DNA of 64,000 nucleotides from Paenibacillus sp. BSR1-1 (GTDB lineage Bacteria > Bacillota > Bacilli > Bacillales > Cytobacillaceae). Made by a program: the position numbers and the translations under genes. A model generated the notes under the pieces. That model saw only the letters and a list, made by a program, of their open reading frames with translations. It was not told the origin of the DNA and ran no database searches. Positions 42,447 to 51,726 of this stretch are shown in pieces. The first letter of the stretch is position 1, and each line of letters starts with the position of its first letter. Location of the stretch: contig NZ_JAQMWQ010000013.1 in the NCBI RefSeq assembly GCF_030403775.1, positions 62,001 to 126,000 of the forward strand, in the 5' to 3' direction.

Positions 42447-43076
42447 CTATTTTGTTCCAAACAAACGGTCGCCGGCGTCGCCAAGGCCTGGTACGATGTA
42501 GCCGTGGTCGTTCAATTTCTCATCCAAAGCGGCGATGTATATATCAACGTCCGGATGCTCGGTTTTTACAGCTTCTACGCCTTCTGGTGCGGCAATCAAA
42601 CACATAAATTTGATGTTTTTCGCGCCGCGCTTTTTCAAGGCATGGATCGCATCAATCGCTGAACCTCCAGTTGCCAGCATCGGGTCAACGACGATGAAAT
42701 CGCGCTCTTCTACATCACTTGGAAGCTTCACATAGTATTCAACAGGCTTTAAGGTTTCCGGATCGCGGTATAAGCCGACGTGGCCTACCTTTGCGGCCGG
42801 AATACATTTTAGCATCCCATCAACCATGCCGATTCCGGCGCGCAAAATCGGAACAAGTCCTAATTTTTTCCCGGAAAGCACCTTTGAATTTGTCTTGCAA
42901 ACCGGTGTTTCAATTTCGATATCTTCAAGCGGCATATCCCTTGTGATTTCAAACGCCATCAATGTTGCCACTTCATCAACGAGCTCGCGGAACTCCTTTG
43001 TTCCTGTATTTATGTCGCGTATGTACGTAAGTTTATGCTGGATAAGCGGATGGTCGAAGACGTATACCTTTGCCAC
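42447..43076 (-). CDS. upp: Uracil phosphoribosyltransferase
   Basis: 209-residue pyrimidine salvage enzyme making UMP from uracil and PRPP. The PRPP loop is [16 protein letters not shown], and the C-terminal uracil-binding segment is [17 protein letters not shown]. Length matches the family. In B. subtilis upp is next to atpI; here about 8 kb of secreted protease genes intervenes. Confidence 0.98.
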   Translation of the reverse strand: MAKVYVFDHPLIQHKLTYIRDINTGTKEFRELVDEVATLMAFEITRDMPLEDIEIETPVCKTNSKVLSGKKLGLVPILRAGIGMVDGMLKCIPAAKVGHVGLYRDPETLKPVEYYVKLPSDVEERDFIVVDPMLATGGSAIDAIHALKKRGAKNIKFMCLIAAPEGVEAVKTEHPDVDIYIAALDEKLNDHGYIVPGLGDAGDRLFGTK

Positions 43077-43177
43077 AAAATCGCCCCTTTTCGTAAAAAT
43101 TAACTTCGTCTCATTTTACAGAAAAAAAATGCAATGAGCAACTCGGATACCAGTTCCGGAAACAAGTTAGATTTTTC

Positions 43178-43218
43178 AAAAAAAAACGGCCTAATGATAA
43201 AAGTAATTAGGCCGTTTC
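43178..43218 (-). terminator. Terminator of glyA
   Basis: AACGGCCTAAT (43185-43195) and ATTAGGCCGTT (43206-43216), a perfect 11-bp stem with a U8 run on the minus strand. Confidence 0.92.
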
Positions 43219-43226
43219 ACTAATGC

Positions 43227-44468
43227 TTAATATTCTGGGTATAATGTAAATTTGCTTGTTAAGGCTTCAACGCGTCCGCGTGCTTCTTCAAGCTTCGCTT
43301 CATCTTCATGATTCTTCAAAGTGAACGCAATGATGGAAGCAATCTCATCCATATCGTCTAAACCGAAGCCGCGAGAGGTAACCGCAGCTGTTCCGATACG
43401 GACACCGCTTGTTACAAATGGGCTGTTTTGATCGAATGGAATCGTGTTCTTATTAACAGTAATGCCGATTTCATCGAGTACCTTTTCAGCGATTTTTCCT
43501 GTTAAGCCGAGGCTTGTTACATCCACCAATAATAAGTGGTTGTCCGTCCCTCCGGAAACTATTGTTAAGCCTTCTTTTACCAGGCTTTCAGCTAAACGCT
43601 GGGCATTGGCAATGATATTGCCGGCATATTCTTTAAAGCTGTCCTGCAATGCTTCACCAAAAGCAACCGCTTTGGCTGCGATCACGTGCATCAATGGACC
43701 GCCCTGAATTCCTGGGAAGATTGATTTATCGATCTTCTTGCCGAATTCCTCTTTGCAAAGGATCATCCCGCCGCGAGGACCGCGTAAAGTTTTATGTGTT
43801 GTAGTTGTAACGAAATCTGCATATGGCACTGGATTTTGGTGCAGGCCTGCTGCCACAAGTCCAGCGATGTGCGCCATATCCACCATGAGGTAAGCGCCGA
43901 CTTCATCAGCGATTTCACGGAACTTGGCAAAATCGATTGCACGCGGATACGCACTGGCACCGGCAACGATTAGCTTCGGCTTGTGCTCAAGAGCTTTCGC
44001 ACGAACGTCATCATAGTTGATGCGGTGAGTCGTTTCATCCACACCGTATTCCACGAAATTATATTGGATACCACTGAAATTGACTGGGCTGCCGTGTGTT
44101 AAGTGGCCGCCATGGGATAAATTCATGCCAAGCACTGTGTCGCCTTGCTCTAAGATCGTGAAGTAAACGGCCATATTGGCTTGTGCACCGGAATGCGGCT
44201 GAACGTTGACATATTCCGCTCCAAAAATCTGCTTCGCACGGTCGCGGGCAAGATCTTCCACGATATCAACATATTCACAACCGCCATAGTAACGGCGTGC
44301 TGGATATCCCTCTGCGTATTTGTTCGTTAAAACTGACCCCTGTGCCTCCATTACGGCTTCACTGACAAAGTTTTCTGAGGCAATTAATTCGATTTTAGCA
44401 CGCTGACGGCCAAGTTCTTTTTGAATCGCTTGAAAGACCTGTTCGTCCTGTTGAGACAAATGCTTCAT
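43227..44468 (-). CDS. glyA: Serine hydroxymethyltransferase
   Basis: 413-residue PLP enzyme converting serine and tetrahydrofolate to glycine and methylene-THF. The PLP lysine lies in [13 protein letters not shown] (about 230). Start motif [19 protein letters not shown] and [16 protein letters not shown] are typical. A PurR-like box pair sits upstream. Confidence 0.98.
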   Translation of the reverse strand: MKHLSQQDEQVFQAIQKELGRQRAKIELIASENFVSEAVMEAQGSVLTNKYAEGYPARRYYGGCEYVDIVEDLARDRAKQIFGAEYVNVQPHSGAQANMAVYFTILEQGDTVLGMNLSHGGHLTHGSPVNFSGIQYNFVEYGVDETTHRINYDDVRAKALEHKPKLIVAGASAYPRAIDFAKFREIADEVGAYLMVDMAHIAGLVAAGLHQNPVPYADFVTTTTHKTLRGPRGGMILCKEEFGKKIDKSIFPGIQGGPLMHVIAAKAVAFGEALQDSFKEYAGNIIANAQRLAESLVKEGLTIVSGGTDNHLLLVDVTSLGLTGKIAEKVLDEIGITVNKNTIPFDQNSPFVTSGVRIGTAAVTSRGFGLDDMDEIASIIAFTLKNHEDEAKLEEARGRVEALTSKFTLYPEY

Positions 44469-44522
44469 GATTATCCCCCTTATATGTAAAAGACTATGGA
44501 CTATTTCGAAAATTCCTTTTTC

Positions 44523-44571
44523 ATTTTAACACGAACTACTATGAAATAAAAGAGAAACATTTTTCGTTTTT
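44523..44571 (-). promoter_or_regulatory. glyA promoter with PurBox-like pair
   Basis: Minus strand extended -10 TGTTAAAAT (TAAAAT at 44523-44528). Two inverted CGAA cores, AAAACGAAAAAT (about 44558-44571) and TAGTTCGTGTT (about 44527-44541), are separated by 27 nt core to core, near PurR spacing. PurR control of glyA is known in B. subtilis. Confidence 0.45.
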
Positions 44572-44637
44572 TAAACAAATTTCAGATGAATTACCTGTAT
44601 CACCCACCGGATAAACAGTAAATCACGAACATTAAAA

Positions 44638-45204
44638 TTAATTACAGCTTAAATTTTCGTCTTTTCGTTCATACACCGCTCTGGCGCCGCCGATCAGCTT
44701 CGGCCTCGTTTTGGCAAGTGTCACATAGGCATGGCCAACATTTTTCTGCTTCACGCGCAAAGGCACAGCGACATGCTTTAAGTGCATCCCTATAAACGTA
44801 TGGCCGATATCGATTCCCGCCTCCGCCTTCACGAATTCCACGACAACAGCATCGTCCATGTTTTCAAACGCATACGTTGCCATCGCCCCGCCGGCGGTAC
44901 GTGCTGGGACAACCGAAACCTCATCCAAATTTCGCTCGATGGCTGTTCTGCGCTCAACCACCAAGGCCCGGTTTAAGTGCTCGCAGCATTGGAACGCCAG
45001 CTGGATACCCGTATCTCCTTGCAACTTTTTTAAGCTTGAAAAAATCATTTCGGCCACTTCGAACGTGCCGGCGGTTCCGATTCGTTCGCCGATCACTTCG
45101 CTGGTGCTGCAGCCGACCACCATCAGCTGTCCCGGTTTAAACCCGGCCTGCTCTTTGAATTCTGCTAGAATCGCTTCAAGTTCCTTTTCCCATTCCTGGA
45201 TCAT
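44638..45204 (-). CDS. ywlG: YwlG-family conserved protein (UPF0340/DUF436)
   Basis: 188-residue protein of unknown function, conserved between rpiB and glyA in bacilli. Features: [32 protein letters not shown] and [19 protein letters not shown], typical of the family. No catalytic assignment is made. Confidence 0.88.
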   Translation of the reverse strand: MIQEWEKELEAILAEFKEQAGFKPGQLMVVGCSTSEVIGERIGTAGTFEVAEMIFSSLKKLQGDTGIQLAFQCCEHLNRALVVERRTAIERNLDEVSVVPARTAGGAMATYAFENMDDAVVVEFVKAEAGIDIGHTFIGMHLKHVAVPLRVKQKNVGHAYVTLAKTRPKLIGGARAVYERKDENLSCN

Positions 45205-45233
45205 CGTGAACCTCGACCTTTCTGAAAAGAAAG

Positions 45234-45680
45234 TTATAGTTGCTTTTTCTCGTATTCCGTAATTTTGCCGACACGTCCTGCATGGCGGCCGCCTTCAAAT
45301 TCCTCTGTCAGCCAGATTTCCACAATATCGCGGGCAAGCCCTGGGCCAATGACGCGTTCGCCCATAGCAAGCATATTGGTATCATTATGTGCGCGTGTTG
45401 CTTTCGCACTGAAGGTATCGTGTACAAGTGCGCAGCGGATTCCCTTTACTTTGTTTGCAGCAATGCTCATGCCAATTCCTGTCCCGCAAATCAGGATTCC
45501 CCTGTCAAACTCGCCGCTCGCAACCTTTTCTGCCACTGGCAGAGCATAGTCCGGATAATCGACGGACGTTTCACAATCGCAGCCAAAATCCACATATTCT
45601 ATTTTCAAATCCTCTAGCAGATGGGCGATTTCCTTGCGAATATTGACCCCGCCATGATCAGATGCTAATGCTACTTTCAC
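45234..45680 (-). CDS. rpiB: Ribose-5-phosphate isomerase B
   Basis: 148-residue pentose-phosphate isomerase of the RpiB/LacAB fold. SDHGG near the N-terminus and [18 protein letters not shown] with the active-site Cys are visible. GTG start preceded by AGGGGGT. Confidence 0.95.
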   Translation of the reverse strand: MKVALASDHGGVNIRKEIAHLLEDLKIEYVDFGCDCETSVDYPDYALPVAEKVASGEFDRGILICGTGIGMSIAANKVKGIRCALVHDTFSAKATRAHNDTNMLAMGERVIGPGLARDIVEIWLTEEFEGGRHAGRVGKITEYEKKQL

Positions 45681-45747
45681 GTTAAGACCCCCTGGTTTTT
45701 CAACTCAATCTTCTTTTAATTTTGACATACCGCCTGAAAAATATAAA

Positions 45748-45780
45748 GAAAAAAAAGCCCCCATTGAAGTGAGCTTGTTT
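45748..45780 (-). terminator. Terminator of ywlE
   Basis: Minus strand AAGCTC-N10-GGGCTT then TTTTTTCTTT; the stop codon abuts it. Confidence 0.6.
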
Positions 45781-46220
45781 TACGAGTTTATTTTTCCAAT
45801 CGCTTTTTCAATTAATTTGTCCAGCTGTTTAAAGGTTTCTTTATATTGTGCTAAACTACCGCCGTAGGGATCGATGACATCATGGTCAAACGGTTCCCCC
45901 GTATATTCCTTCAGCGTAAACACCTTCGCAGTCGAATGAGGGTATTGCTGCTGGATGGCAAATTTATGGGAGGAGGTCATCGTTAAAATCAAATCCGCCC
46001 AGTCCACCTCTTGATTCGTTAACAGCGTAGAACGGTGATTATGGACGACTTTGTTGTCATCGAGCACCTGTTTGGCGTGAGCCGATGCCTCGTTGCCATG
46101 TGCGGCATAAATTCCTGCGGACCTGACTTCCATCCCATCGATTTTCTTATGTCTTAAAATCGCCTCAGCCATTGGACTCCGGCACGTATTTCCCGTACAA
46201 ACAAATAAAATCCGCTGCAC
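45780..46220 (-). CDS. ywlE: Low-molecular-weight protein (arginine) phosphatase
   Basis: 146-residue LMW-PTP fold. P-loop CTGNTCRS (C8-S15) carries the Thr that favours phospho-arginine over phospho-tyrosine in B. subtilis YwlE; the general acid Asp lies in DPYGGS. Likely counteracts the McsB arginine kinase. GTG start with GGGGGG upstream. Confidence 0.93.
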   Translation of the reverse strand: MQRILFVCTGNTCRSPMAEAILRHKKIDGMEVRSAGIYAAHGNEASAHAKQVLDDNKVVHNHRSTLLTNQEVDWADLILTMTSSHKFAIQQQYPHSTAKVFTLKEYTGEPFDHDVIDPYGGSLAQYKETFKQLDKLIEKAIGKINS

Positions 46221-46286
46221 TATTTATGCCCCCCTTTCCCCCTATTATAAAACAAAATTTCCACCATTCAAAAATGCCTGCACCCC

Positions 46287-47753
46287 TTAGCGATAAGAGA
46301 TGGCTTGTTTCCCCATTTGCTCCCAGCCGCGTTTGAAGGCGCTGATTGAGACTTTCCGATTTTTAGTAACACTTAGCGGGTCATTGAAATAAATATATTG
46401 GCTGTCATAGCCTGTGATCAGGACGCTGTGCTCTTTATAGGTAATGGAAATTTTTCCGGTCGGCGTGTTCCATGTCTGCCAGTATTGCGATGGAACCGTG
46501 TCAAACAGCACATTGTTGATGACCCACACCGGTTTGCCGCTGTTCAAATGCTTATAAATTTCCTCAAAGCTGCTTCCGGTGAAATCGATCACCCGGTTTG
46601 GCAGGTAGCGTTCCGCCAAATCCGCAATTGGCCCGTGGTAAACTCCAAGCCCCGGCTTATTAAACGTATACATGTCGCCGACAAAACCCGAATACGGATT
46701 ACCGAAGTACACTTGACCATTCGTTTTCGAATATGGCGTCGGGTCTTTCCGCACCTGGGAAGCAAGCGTCATTTTTGAAACATTTTTTCCAGCATCCAAA
46801 AGCATCATGTCGAGTGACGTCACTTCACAGCCGCGCGGCAGCTCCGGCATTTGCGCGACCAGCGGAACATCCAGCTGAACTGATGAAACGTACCCCTTGC
46901 TGCCTAGGTAAAAACGGTCCTTTCCGCTTTGGATCCAGCTGCCGCTCCTCATCGAGCCGTCACTATTGAGATAGTACCACTTGCCTCCATCCAGCAGCCA
47001 GCCGGTTTTCATCGCCCCATTTGATGCAAGATAGTACCATTTACCGCTAGTGAAAACCCAGCCCGTCTGCATTGCACCTTTGCTGTTCATATAGTACCAA
47101 CGGTTTCCGTCTTTCATCCATCCGGTTAGCATCTGCCCGGAACCGCTTAAATAATACCACCTGCCGCCATCCAGCAGCCAGCCGGTCTTCATGACACCTT
47201 TAGTGTCGAGAAAATACCATTTCCCACCTGTTTGAATCCAGCCCGTTGCCATTGCGCCATTATTTTTTAAAAAATACCACTTGCCATTCTCTAATAACCA
47301 GCCCGTTTTCATCACACCAGATTGGTCAAGATAATAGGCTTGGCCGTTACCTTCGATCCAGCCTGTTTGCTTTTCTCCATTTGTTCCATAATAATACCAA
47401 AGGCCGCCTTCTTGAACCCAGCCTGTTGCGGCTGTCTTAACTAACAATTCGTATGTATGATTGGCCCCATCCTCCGCAGAAATAGTCAGCATCGTTCCTG
47501 CCGGCTGCTTTGGAATGGCCACTTCAAATTGTCCGGCCGAATCGGCTGGAGCAGAGCCAAGGATTCCCTGATTGTTTTCCACTGATACTTTTGCGTTTTC
47601 AATCGTTTTCCCTTTAATCGACGTCGTCTGATCAGTCACTTTTTCGAATAATTGGATTTCCGAGGTTGTTTCCGCTGTTGCCAGTCCCGGAACAAGAGAA
47701 TAAGAGAATACGATCAGAGCAAAGCAAATTGTTACCCATATTTTTGGCCGCAC
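46287..47753 (-). CDS. Secreted C39-like cysteine peptidase with choline-binding repeats
   Basis: 488 residues from the GTG at 47753 (preceded by GGAGGGG). Signal peptide (about 1-28, ending LATAE), an Ig-like domain (about 35-105), about nine 20-residue CW_binding_1 repeats (about 110-290; GWLLDGGKWYYLNSDGSM type), then a Peptidase_C39_2 domain. Its Cys is in ELPRGCEVTSLDMML and its His in KEHSVLITGYDSQYIYFNDP. It probably cleaves peptides or crosslinks at the wall while anchored through the repeats. It is inserted between ywlE and mntP, and shares repeat type with the large subtilase. Confidence 0.9.
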   Translation of the reverse strand: MRPKIWVTICFALIVFSYSLVPGLATAETTSEIQLFEKVTDQTTSIKGKTIENAKVSVENNQGILGSAPADSAGQFEVAIPKQPAGTMLTISAEDGANHTYELLVKTAATGWVQEGGLWYYYGTNGEKQTGWIEGNGQAYYLDQSGVMKTGWLLENGKWYFLKNNGAMATGWIQTGGKWYFLDTKGVMKTGWLLDGGRWYYLSGSGQMLTGWMKDGNRWYYMNSKGAMQTGWVFTSGKWYYLASNGAMKTGWLLDGGKWYYLNSDGSMRSGSWIQSGKDRFYLGSKGYVSSVQLDVPLVAQMPELPRGCEVTSLDMMLLDAGKNVSKMTLASQVRKDPTPYSKTNGQVYFGNPYSGFVGDMYTFNKPGLGVYHGPIADLAERYLPNRVIDFTGSSFEEIYKHLNSGKPVWVINNVLFDTVPSQYWQTWNTPTGKISITYKEHSVLITGYDSQYIYFNDPLSVTKNRKVSISAFKRGWEQMGKQAISYR

Positions 47754-47828
47754 ACGCTGCCCCTCCCCCAATTAATAGAATGATATATTCTACAATTCTA
47801 CCATTTCGGAGGATAATCCTGTTTATTT

Positions 47829-48395
47829 TTATAAAAATTGCCAAAAGGGTGCCAGCAGTTTTAGGCCAAAGGCTAATAAAATTGCCCCGCCAAGCGCCTC
47901 GCTATAGCTCCCCATCCAGCCGCTGACCTTTCTTCCGAGCAGTAACCCTGCCCATGTTTGCACAGTTGCCGCGATTCCAAAGCATAATATGACCAAAAGC
48001 GTTTTGGCACCGTATATACCTAAGGAAAGTCCGACGGAAAAACTGTCGAGGCTGACGCTAAGCGCAAATATGATTAAGCCAATCCCGACAGGTGTGATGG
48101 CCTTTTCCTCCCCTTTTTTGAGGCTTGCCCAAATCATCTGCACCCCTAAAACGATTAACAGTAAGCCGCCAATAAAGGTAGCGAAGGCTCCAAATTTTTC
48201 TGATAAAAATTTGCCTGCGACGAGGCCCAAAAGCGGCATCCAAACATGGAACAGTCCGATAGTGATGCCGATTTCAAAGATTTTTTTGAGCCGCAGTTTG
48301 TGCATTCCCATGCCGAGTGCGACCGAAAAGGCATCCATCCCTAGGGCAAATGCCATTAATAGTAGTGTTACAACTTCTCCGAACATCTCCGACAT
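47829..48395 (-). CDS. mntP: Manganese efflux pump MntP
   Basis: 188-residue six-helix exporter with the paired DAFSVALG and [10 protein letters not shown] motifs whose acidic residues bind Mn2+. Ortholog of B. subtilis ywlD by position. Start preceded by AAGGGGGCG. An mntP riboswitch (yybP-ykoY) is not evident upstream. Confidence 0.93.
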   Translation of the reverse strand: MSEMFGEVVTLLLMAFALGMDAFSVALGMGMHKLRLKKIFEIGITIGLFHVWMPLLGLVAGKFLSEKFGAFATFIGGLLLIVLGVQMIWASLKKGEEKAITPVGIGLIIFALSVSLDSFSVGLSLGIYGAKTLLVILCFGIAATVQTWAGLLLGRKVSGWMGSYSEALGGAILLAFGLKLLAPFWQFL

Positions 48396-48503
48396 TCTGT
48401 CTTCGCCCCCTTGGACTAACTATTTCAGCATATGCACGTCCCATTTGTTTTAGAAGTCGAGCGGGGGAAATGGCCGGGGTGTTTAGTTTATTTTAGCGTT
48501 CTG

Positions 48504-48890
48504 GAATGCGGGAAAGGGCTACGTGACCGAATTGGCTCTGGAATTGAGATTTCAAGCACGTAGACGGGGGCTATGTTACCCAAATCGCTCTTACACTGAG
48601 ATTTCAGGCACGTAGACAGGGGCTACGTTACCCAAATCGCTCCTGTTCCGAGTTTCCGGGCACGTAGACGAGTTCTATGTTACCCAAATCGCTCCTGTAC
48701 CGAGGTTTCGGGCACGTAGTCAGGTTCTACGTTACCCAAATTCCTCCTGTACCGAGGTTTCGGGCACGTAGTCAGGTTCTACGTTACCCAAATTCCTCCT
48801 GTACCGAGGTTTCGGTCACGTAGGCGGGTTCTACGTTACCCAAACTGCTCCTGTATTGAGTTTTCGGGCACATAATCCGAGGCTCATTAA
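48504..48890. repeat. 52-bp tandem array with ACGTAG...CTACGT hairpins (7 units plus partial)
   Basis: GCACGTAG-type starts at 48556, 48608, 48660, 48712, 48764, 48816 and 48868, every interval exactly 52 bp, with a degraded unit at 48504. Units at 48712 and 48764 are identical. Each unit has a palindrome ACGTAG-N7-CTACGT framed by GGGC and TACCC, and the 32 nt from ACC to GGGC. It lies between mntP and the ywlC terminator. Confidence 0.9.
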
Positions 48891-48907
48891 AAAAAGCTTG
48901 CGTACAT

Positions 48908-48945
48908 AAAAAAACACCAAGCCCCGCAATTCAGCAGGACCTGGT
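48908..48945 (-). terminator. Terminator of ywlC
   Basis: Minus strand ACCAGGTCC...GGGCTTGGTG then TTTTTTT. Confidence 0.8.
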
Positions 48946-48947
48946 GC

Positions 48948-49991
48948 TTACTCACCAATAATTTTATTCCCAGCAGCCTTCAAAAGGCGGTTCATGATCG
49001 CATGCCCTACACCTTCATTCGGAAACATCTCACTAAAAATAATATCCACCTTCAATTGATTAAAACGACGAAGCGTATCATATAGCGCTGCCGCAACCGT
49101 CTCCAGCTCATCCCGATGCCCGCAAGCGAGCACCACATCCGCCTTAAACTGATCCACGTACTCCTCTGTCGTCAGCACTCCGGCCGAAAGCCCTTCCTTC
49201 TCCTCTTCTTCCACTAAACGCTGAAGAAAATCTCTCGTGCCTGACACCAAATAAAGCGGAGCATTTGGGGCATAATGCTTGTATTTCATACCCGGGGATT
49301 TTGGCTTCGAGGCCTCATCCGTCAAAGCCGGGTCAATCCGAACCTCGCCAATCACATCCTCTAGCTGCTCCTTCGTCACTCCGCCCGGGCGCAAAATAAC
49401 TGGTACTGCTTCTGTGCAGTCCACCACCGTTGACTCCACGCCAACTCCCGTCTGTCCGCCATCCACGACCCCGGCAATTTTCCCGTTTAAATCATCGAGC
49501 ACATGATCCGCACTTGTCGGACTCGGCTTGCCCGAGCTGTTCGCACTTGGCGCCGCAATCGGCAGCCCACATGACTTCAACAAAGCCAGAGCCACCGGAT
49601 GATCCGGCATCCTTACTGCCACGGTCGAAAGTCCAGCCGTCGCTTTTTCCGAAAGAACGCCTTCCTTCTTATTAAAAACAATCGTCAGCGGCCCCGGCCA
49701 AAACGCATCCATTAACACTTCCGCTGTCCGAGAAACCTCACTTACAAATCTACTAAGATGCTCTTTGTCGGCGATATGAATAATTAACGGATTATCCCCA
49801 GGCCTGCCCTTGGCAGCAAAAATTTTCGCTACCGCCTCGTCACTTTCAGCATTGCCGCCGAGGCCATAAACGGTCTCTGTTGGCAGGGCCACCACTTCAT
49901 TTTCCCGTAAAAAATTCGCTGCATCCACAATTTGTGGATTACTTTCTAAATTATCCACATTTTTATCCACTATCCAGACCTTTGTGTTCAT
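48948..49991 (-). CDS. ywlC: Threonylcarbamoyl-AMP synthase (Sua5 type)
   Basis: 347-residue enzyme that makes threonylcarbamoyl-AMP for t6A37 tRNA modification. N-terminal YrdC domain with PTETVYGLGGNA, KGRPGDNPLIIHI and PSANSSGKPSPT, and a C-terminal Sua5 domain (about 215-347; SPGMKYKHYAPNAP). Its first 30 codons contain several DnaA-box-like TGTGGATAA sequences, reading VDKNVDN...IVD. Confidence 0.95.
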   Translation of the reverse strand: MNTKVWIVDKNVDNLESNPQIVDAANFLRENEVVALPTETVYGLGGNAESDEAVAKIFAAKGRPGDNPLIIHIADKEHLSRFVSEVSRTAEVLMDAFWPGPLTIVFNKKEGVLSEKATAGLSTVAVRMPDHPVALALLKSCGLPIAAPSANSSGKPSPTSADHVLDDLNGKIAGVVDGGQTGVGVESTVVDCTEAVPVILRPGGVTKEQLEDVIGEVRIDPALTDEASKPKSPGMKYKHYAPNAPLYLVSGTRDFLQRLVEEEEKEGLSAGVLTTEEYVDQFKADVVLACGHRDELETVAAALYDTLRRFNQLKVDIIFSEMFPNEGVGHAIMNRLLKAAGNKIIGE

Positions 49992-50212
49992 AGTTATCCA
50001 CCTTTATCAGAAACGAGTCTTTTATCGAATTTTGACGAATAACGGCGATTAGACTCATATTTTCCACCTAGTACGTTTGAAAGTATAAAAGAAGGCGGGG
50101 ATAAATACAAGTTTTATCCACAAATTGTGCATAAGTTTCTGGAAATAGTGGATAACTTTGCGGATATATCCACAGTTATAAAGAAAATTTTAAAAATAAC
50201 GAGTTATCCACA
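49933..50212. promoter_or_regulatory. DnaA-box cluster upstream of ywlC
   Basis: Four exact TTATNCACA matches: TTATCCACA at 49951, 50114 and 50204, and TGTGCATAA (reverse) at 50126. At least five more differ by one base (49933, 49963, 49994, 50147, 50166). This density in 280 bp is far above chance. The B. subtilis ywlC upstream region is, as I recall, one of the stable DnaA-binding clusters away from oriC, so the site seems conserved. Confidence 0.85.
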
Positions 50213-50622
50213 TTCAAAACGTGTCGAATATGTTTTGATCCATAAAACTGCTGCGGCAAATCGCCCCGGCCAATTTTCTGAAAGCCCATTAATTCAAAAA
50301 ACGGAAGGGCCGTTCCTTTATTTGTTGCCAAAAATAAACTTTGCATTCCTTTTTCTTTCGCCAATTGCACCATTTGATCAAAAAGAACGAAAATCTCCTT
50401 CTCAGCTTGTCCAGGCGTAACGACAAGCGAGCGCAGCAGCCCAAAATCCGCGTAAGCCTCCATTCCAAGCGTACCCCTAAGCGTACCTTCCTCATCTTCT
50501 AGTAGCAAAAAGCAGCCAATCGAGTCCTCATTTACTCCATCCGTCCCAAGATTGGCCCTCTCCAAAAACTCTCTTAAATTGCTGAGATCCTCTTTACCCG
50601 CCTTACGAATTACTGATTCCAA
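50176..50622 (-). CDS. ywlB: GNAT-family N-acetyltransferase (YwlB-like)
   Basis: 148-residue acetyltransferase fold. Motif A region LRSLVVTPGQAEKEIFVLFDQMVQLAKEKG and the C-terminal LATNKGTALPFFELMGFQKIGRGDLP are typical. Starts at a TTG (50622) with AGAGGTGG upstream; an ATG at 50646 lacks a site. The substrate is unknown. Overlaps the DnaA-box cluster at its 3' end. Confidence 0.8.
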   Translation of the reverse strand: MESVIRKAGKEDLSNLREFLERANLGTDGVNEDSIGCFLLLEDEEGTLRGTLGMEAYADFGLLRSLVVTPGQAEKEIFVLFDQMVQLAKEKGMQSLFLATNKGTALPFFELMGFQKIGRGDLPQQFYGSKHIRHVLNVDNSLFLKFSL

Positions 50623-50698
50623 TTCATCCACCTCTTCTTTTTTCATTTCTACTCTATGATTATTAAAAAGATAGATAAAATAGAACCGGCAAATCTAT

Positions 50699-50731
50699 TA
50701 AAAAACCAGCTCCGCTGAAAGGAACTGGTTT
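50699..50731 (-). terminator. Terminator of spoIIR
   Basis: Minus strand AACCAGTTCC-N7-GGAGCTGGTT then TTTT. Confidence 0.85.
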
Positions 50732-51620
50732 AATTAAATAGCTTTTCCCACATCTCAACCACGAAAAACTTCACTTTCACCGGCTGTTCATCCTCTGCCG
50801 TATAAACTGGTTTTTTCTCTTGCTTAACCGTTTCTTTTTCCTGCACAGGCTCTTCTGCTAAATTTTCATGTACGGGCTCTTCTTCTAAAAGCTGCTCTTG
50901 CTTCGCTAACGTATAATTTTCCACTACAGCTGGCGATTTTTCAACCGTCTCTTTTTTAACGGGTGCTTTCGGCTGCTTTACCACCGCTTTAACTGATACT
51001 TGCGGCTGTCTTTCAACCGGTTTAGCCTTTACTGGCTCTTCGACCGCTGCCTTAACCGGCTCTTCCTGGACCGTTTGCGCTTCAACATGTTCCTTTTCAT
51101 CAAAGCCTTTGCTTACGGCAATCCCATTTGAAAAATCTAGAAAACATAACGGCGGGTACAGCACACACCACCAATTGGCCCCCTCGCCTTTACCCAATGT
51201 AATCAAAATCGCCTGGTATTCTCCGGCTGGATATAAAAACTGGCCATAAAGCTTTGTCGGAAACTGAACCTTGCCAAACTCTACTTTCACTGACTGGTTG
51301 GAATTTTGCTCGCGCACCACTTGTTCCGCAATCGCTTGAATTTCCGGCAGCTTCTCATTGATCACCGCTCTTGCTTTTTCCATAGACGTTAAATCCTGCA
51401 CCCATAAGGTAATCTGAGCATTAACCGCATCGCGCACCTTCCGCTTGATCGCCTGGTCCTTTTCAAAATCACTATTCGCTAAGATTCGGAGGCGGATCGC
51501 TTCCCCTGGAATCACAATCGATTCCTTCTGCGCCGCTTCTGTTTTTGGCATATATAAACTCAACATTGTTCCCAATGATAATACTATTAAGTAAGCCCAA
51601 ACCACTACTTTGCTTCTCAC
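50730..51620 (-). CDS. spoIIR: Stage II sporulation protein R with an inserted acidic/basic linker
   Basis: Secreted forespore signal that triggers SpoIIGA to process pro-sigma-E. N-terminal helix (signal/anchor, about 4-25), then the SpoIIR core IRLRILANSDFEKDQAIKRKVRDAVNAQI to WWCVLYPPLCFLDFSNG. The family C-terminus VKFFVVEMWEKLFN is intact. Between them, about 90-100 residues are an unusual Pro/Glu/Lys/Val-rich stretch (EEPVKAAVEEPVKAKPV...), making the protein longer than the roughly 224-residue B. subtilis version. I take the GTG at 51620 (GGTG site); the true start is uncertain, a frame runs back to 51665. Confidence 0.85.
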   Translation of the reverse strand: MRSKVVVWAYLIVLSLGTMLSLYMPKTEAAQKESIVIPGEAIRLRILANSDFEKDQAIKRKVRDAVNAQITLWVQDLTSMEKARAVINEKLPEIQAIAEQVVREQNSNQSVKVEFGKVQFPTKLYGQFLYPAGEYQAILITLGKGEGANWWCVLYPPLCFLDFSNGIAVSKGFDEKEHVEAQTVQEEPVKAAVEEPVKAKPVERQPQVSVKAVVKQPKAPVKKETVEKSPAVVENYTLAKQEQLLEEEPVHENLAEEPVQEKETVKQEKKPVYTAEDEQPVKVKFFVVEMWEKLFN

Positions 51621-51726
51621 TCTCAGCACCGTCCCTTCGATATCCTCATTGTGGACAGAAACCAAGAATCTTAAACTAGTAAATTTTAATATTTTTACCC
51701 GAACATTTCATATTACTCCGCCCTAA

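Noticed and set aside
44469..44637. Glycine or other riboswitch upstream of glyA
   Set aside because: No paired aptamer-like structure; the region is AT-rich with only PurBox-like cores.
48396..48480. yybP-ykoY manganese riboswitch upstream of mntP
   Set aside because: The characteristic conserved loops and stems are not visible in the short leader.
48504..48890. CRISPR array
   Set aside because: The repeats are head-to-tail without unique spacers and no cas gene is present.
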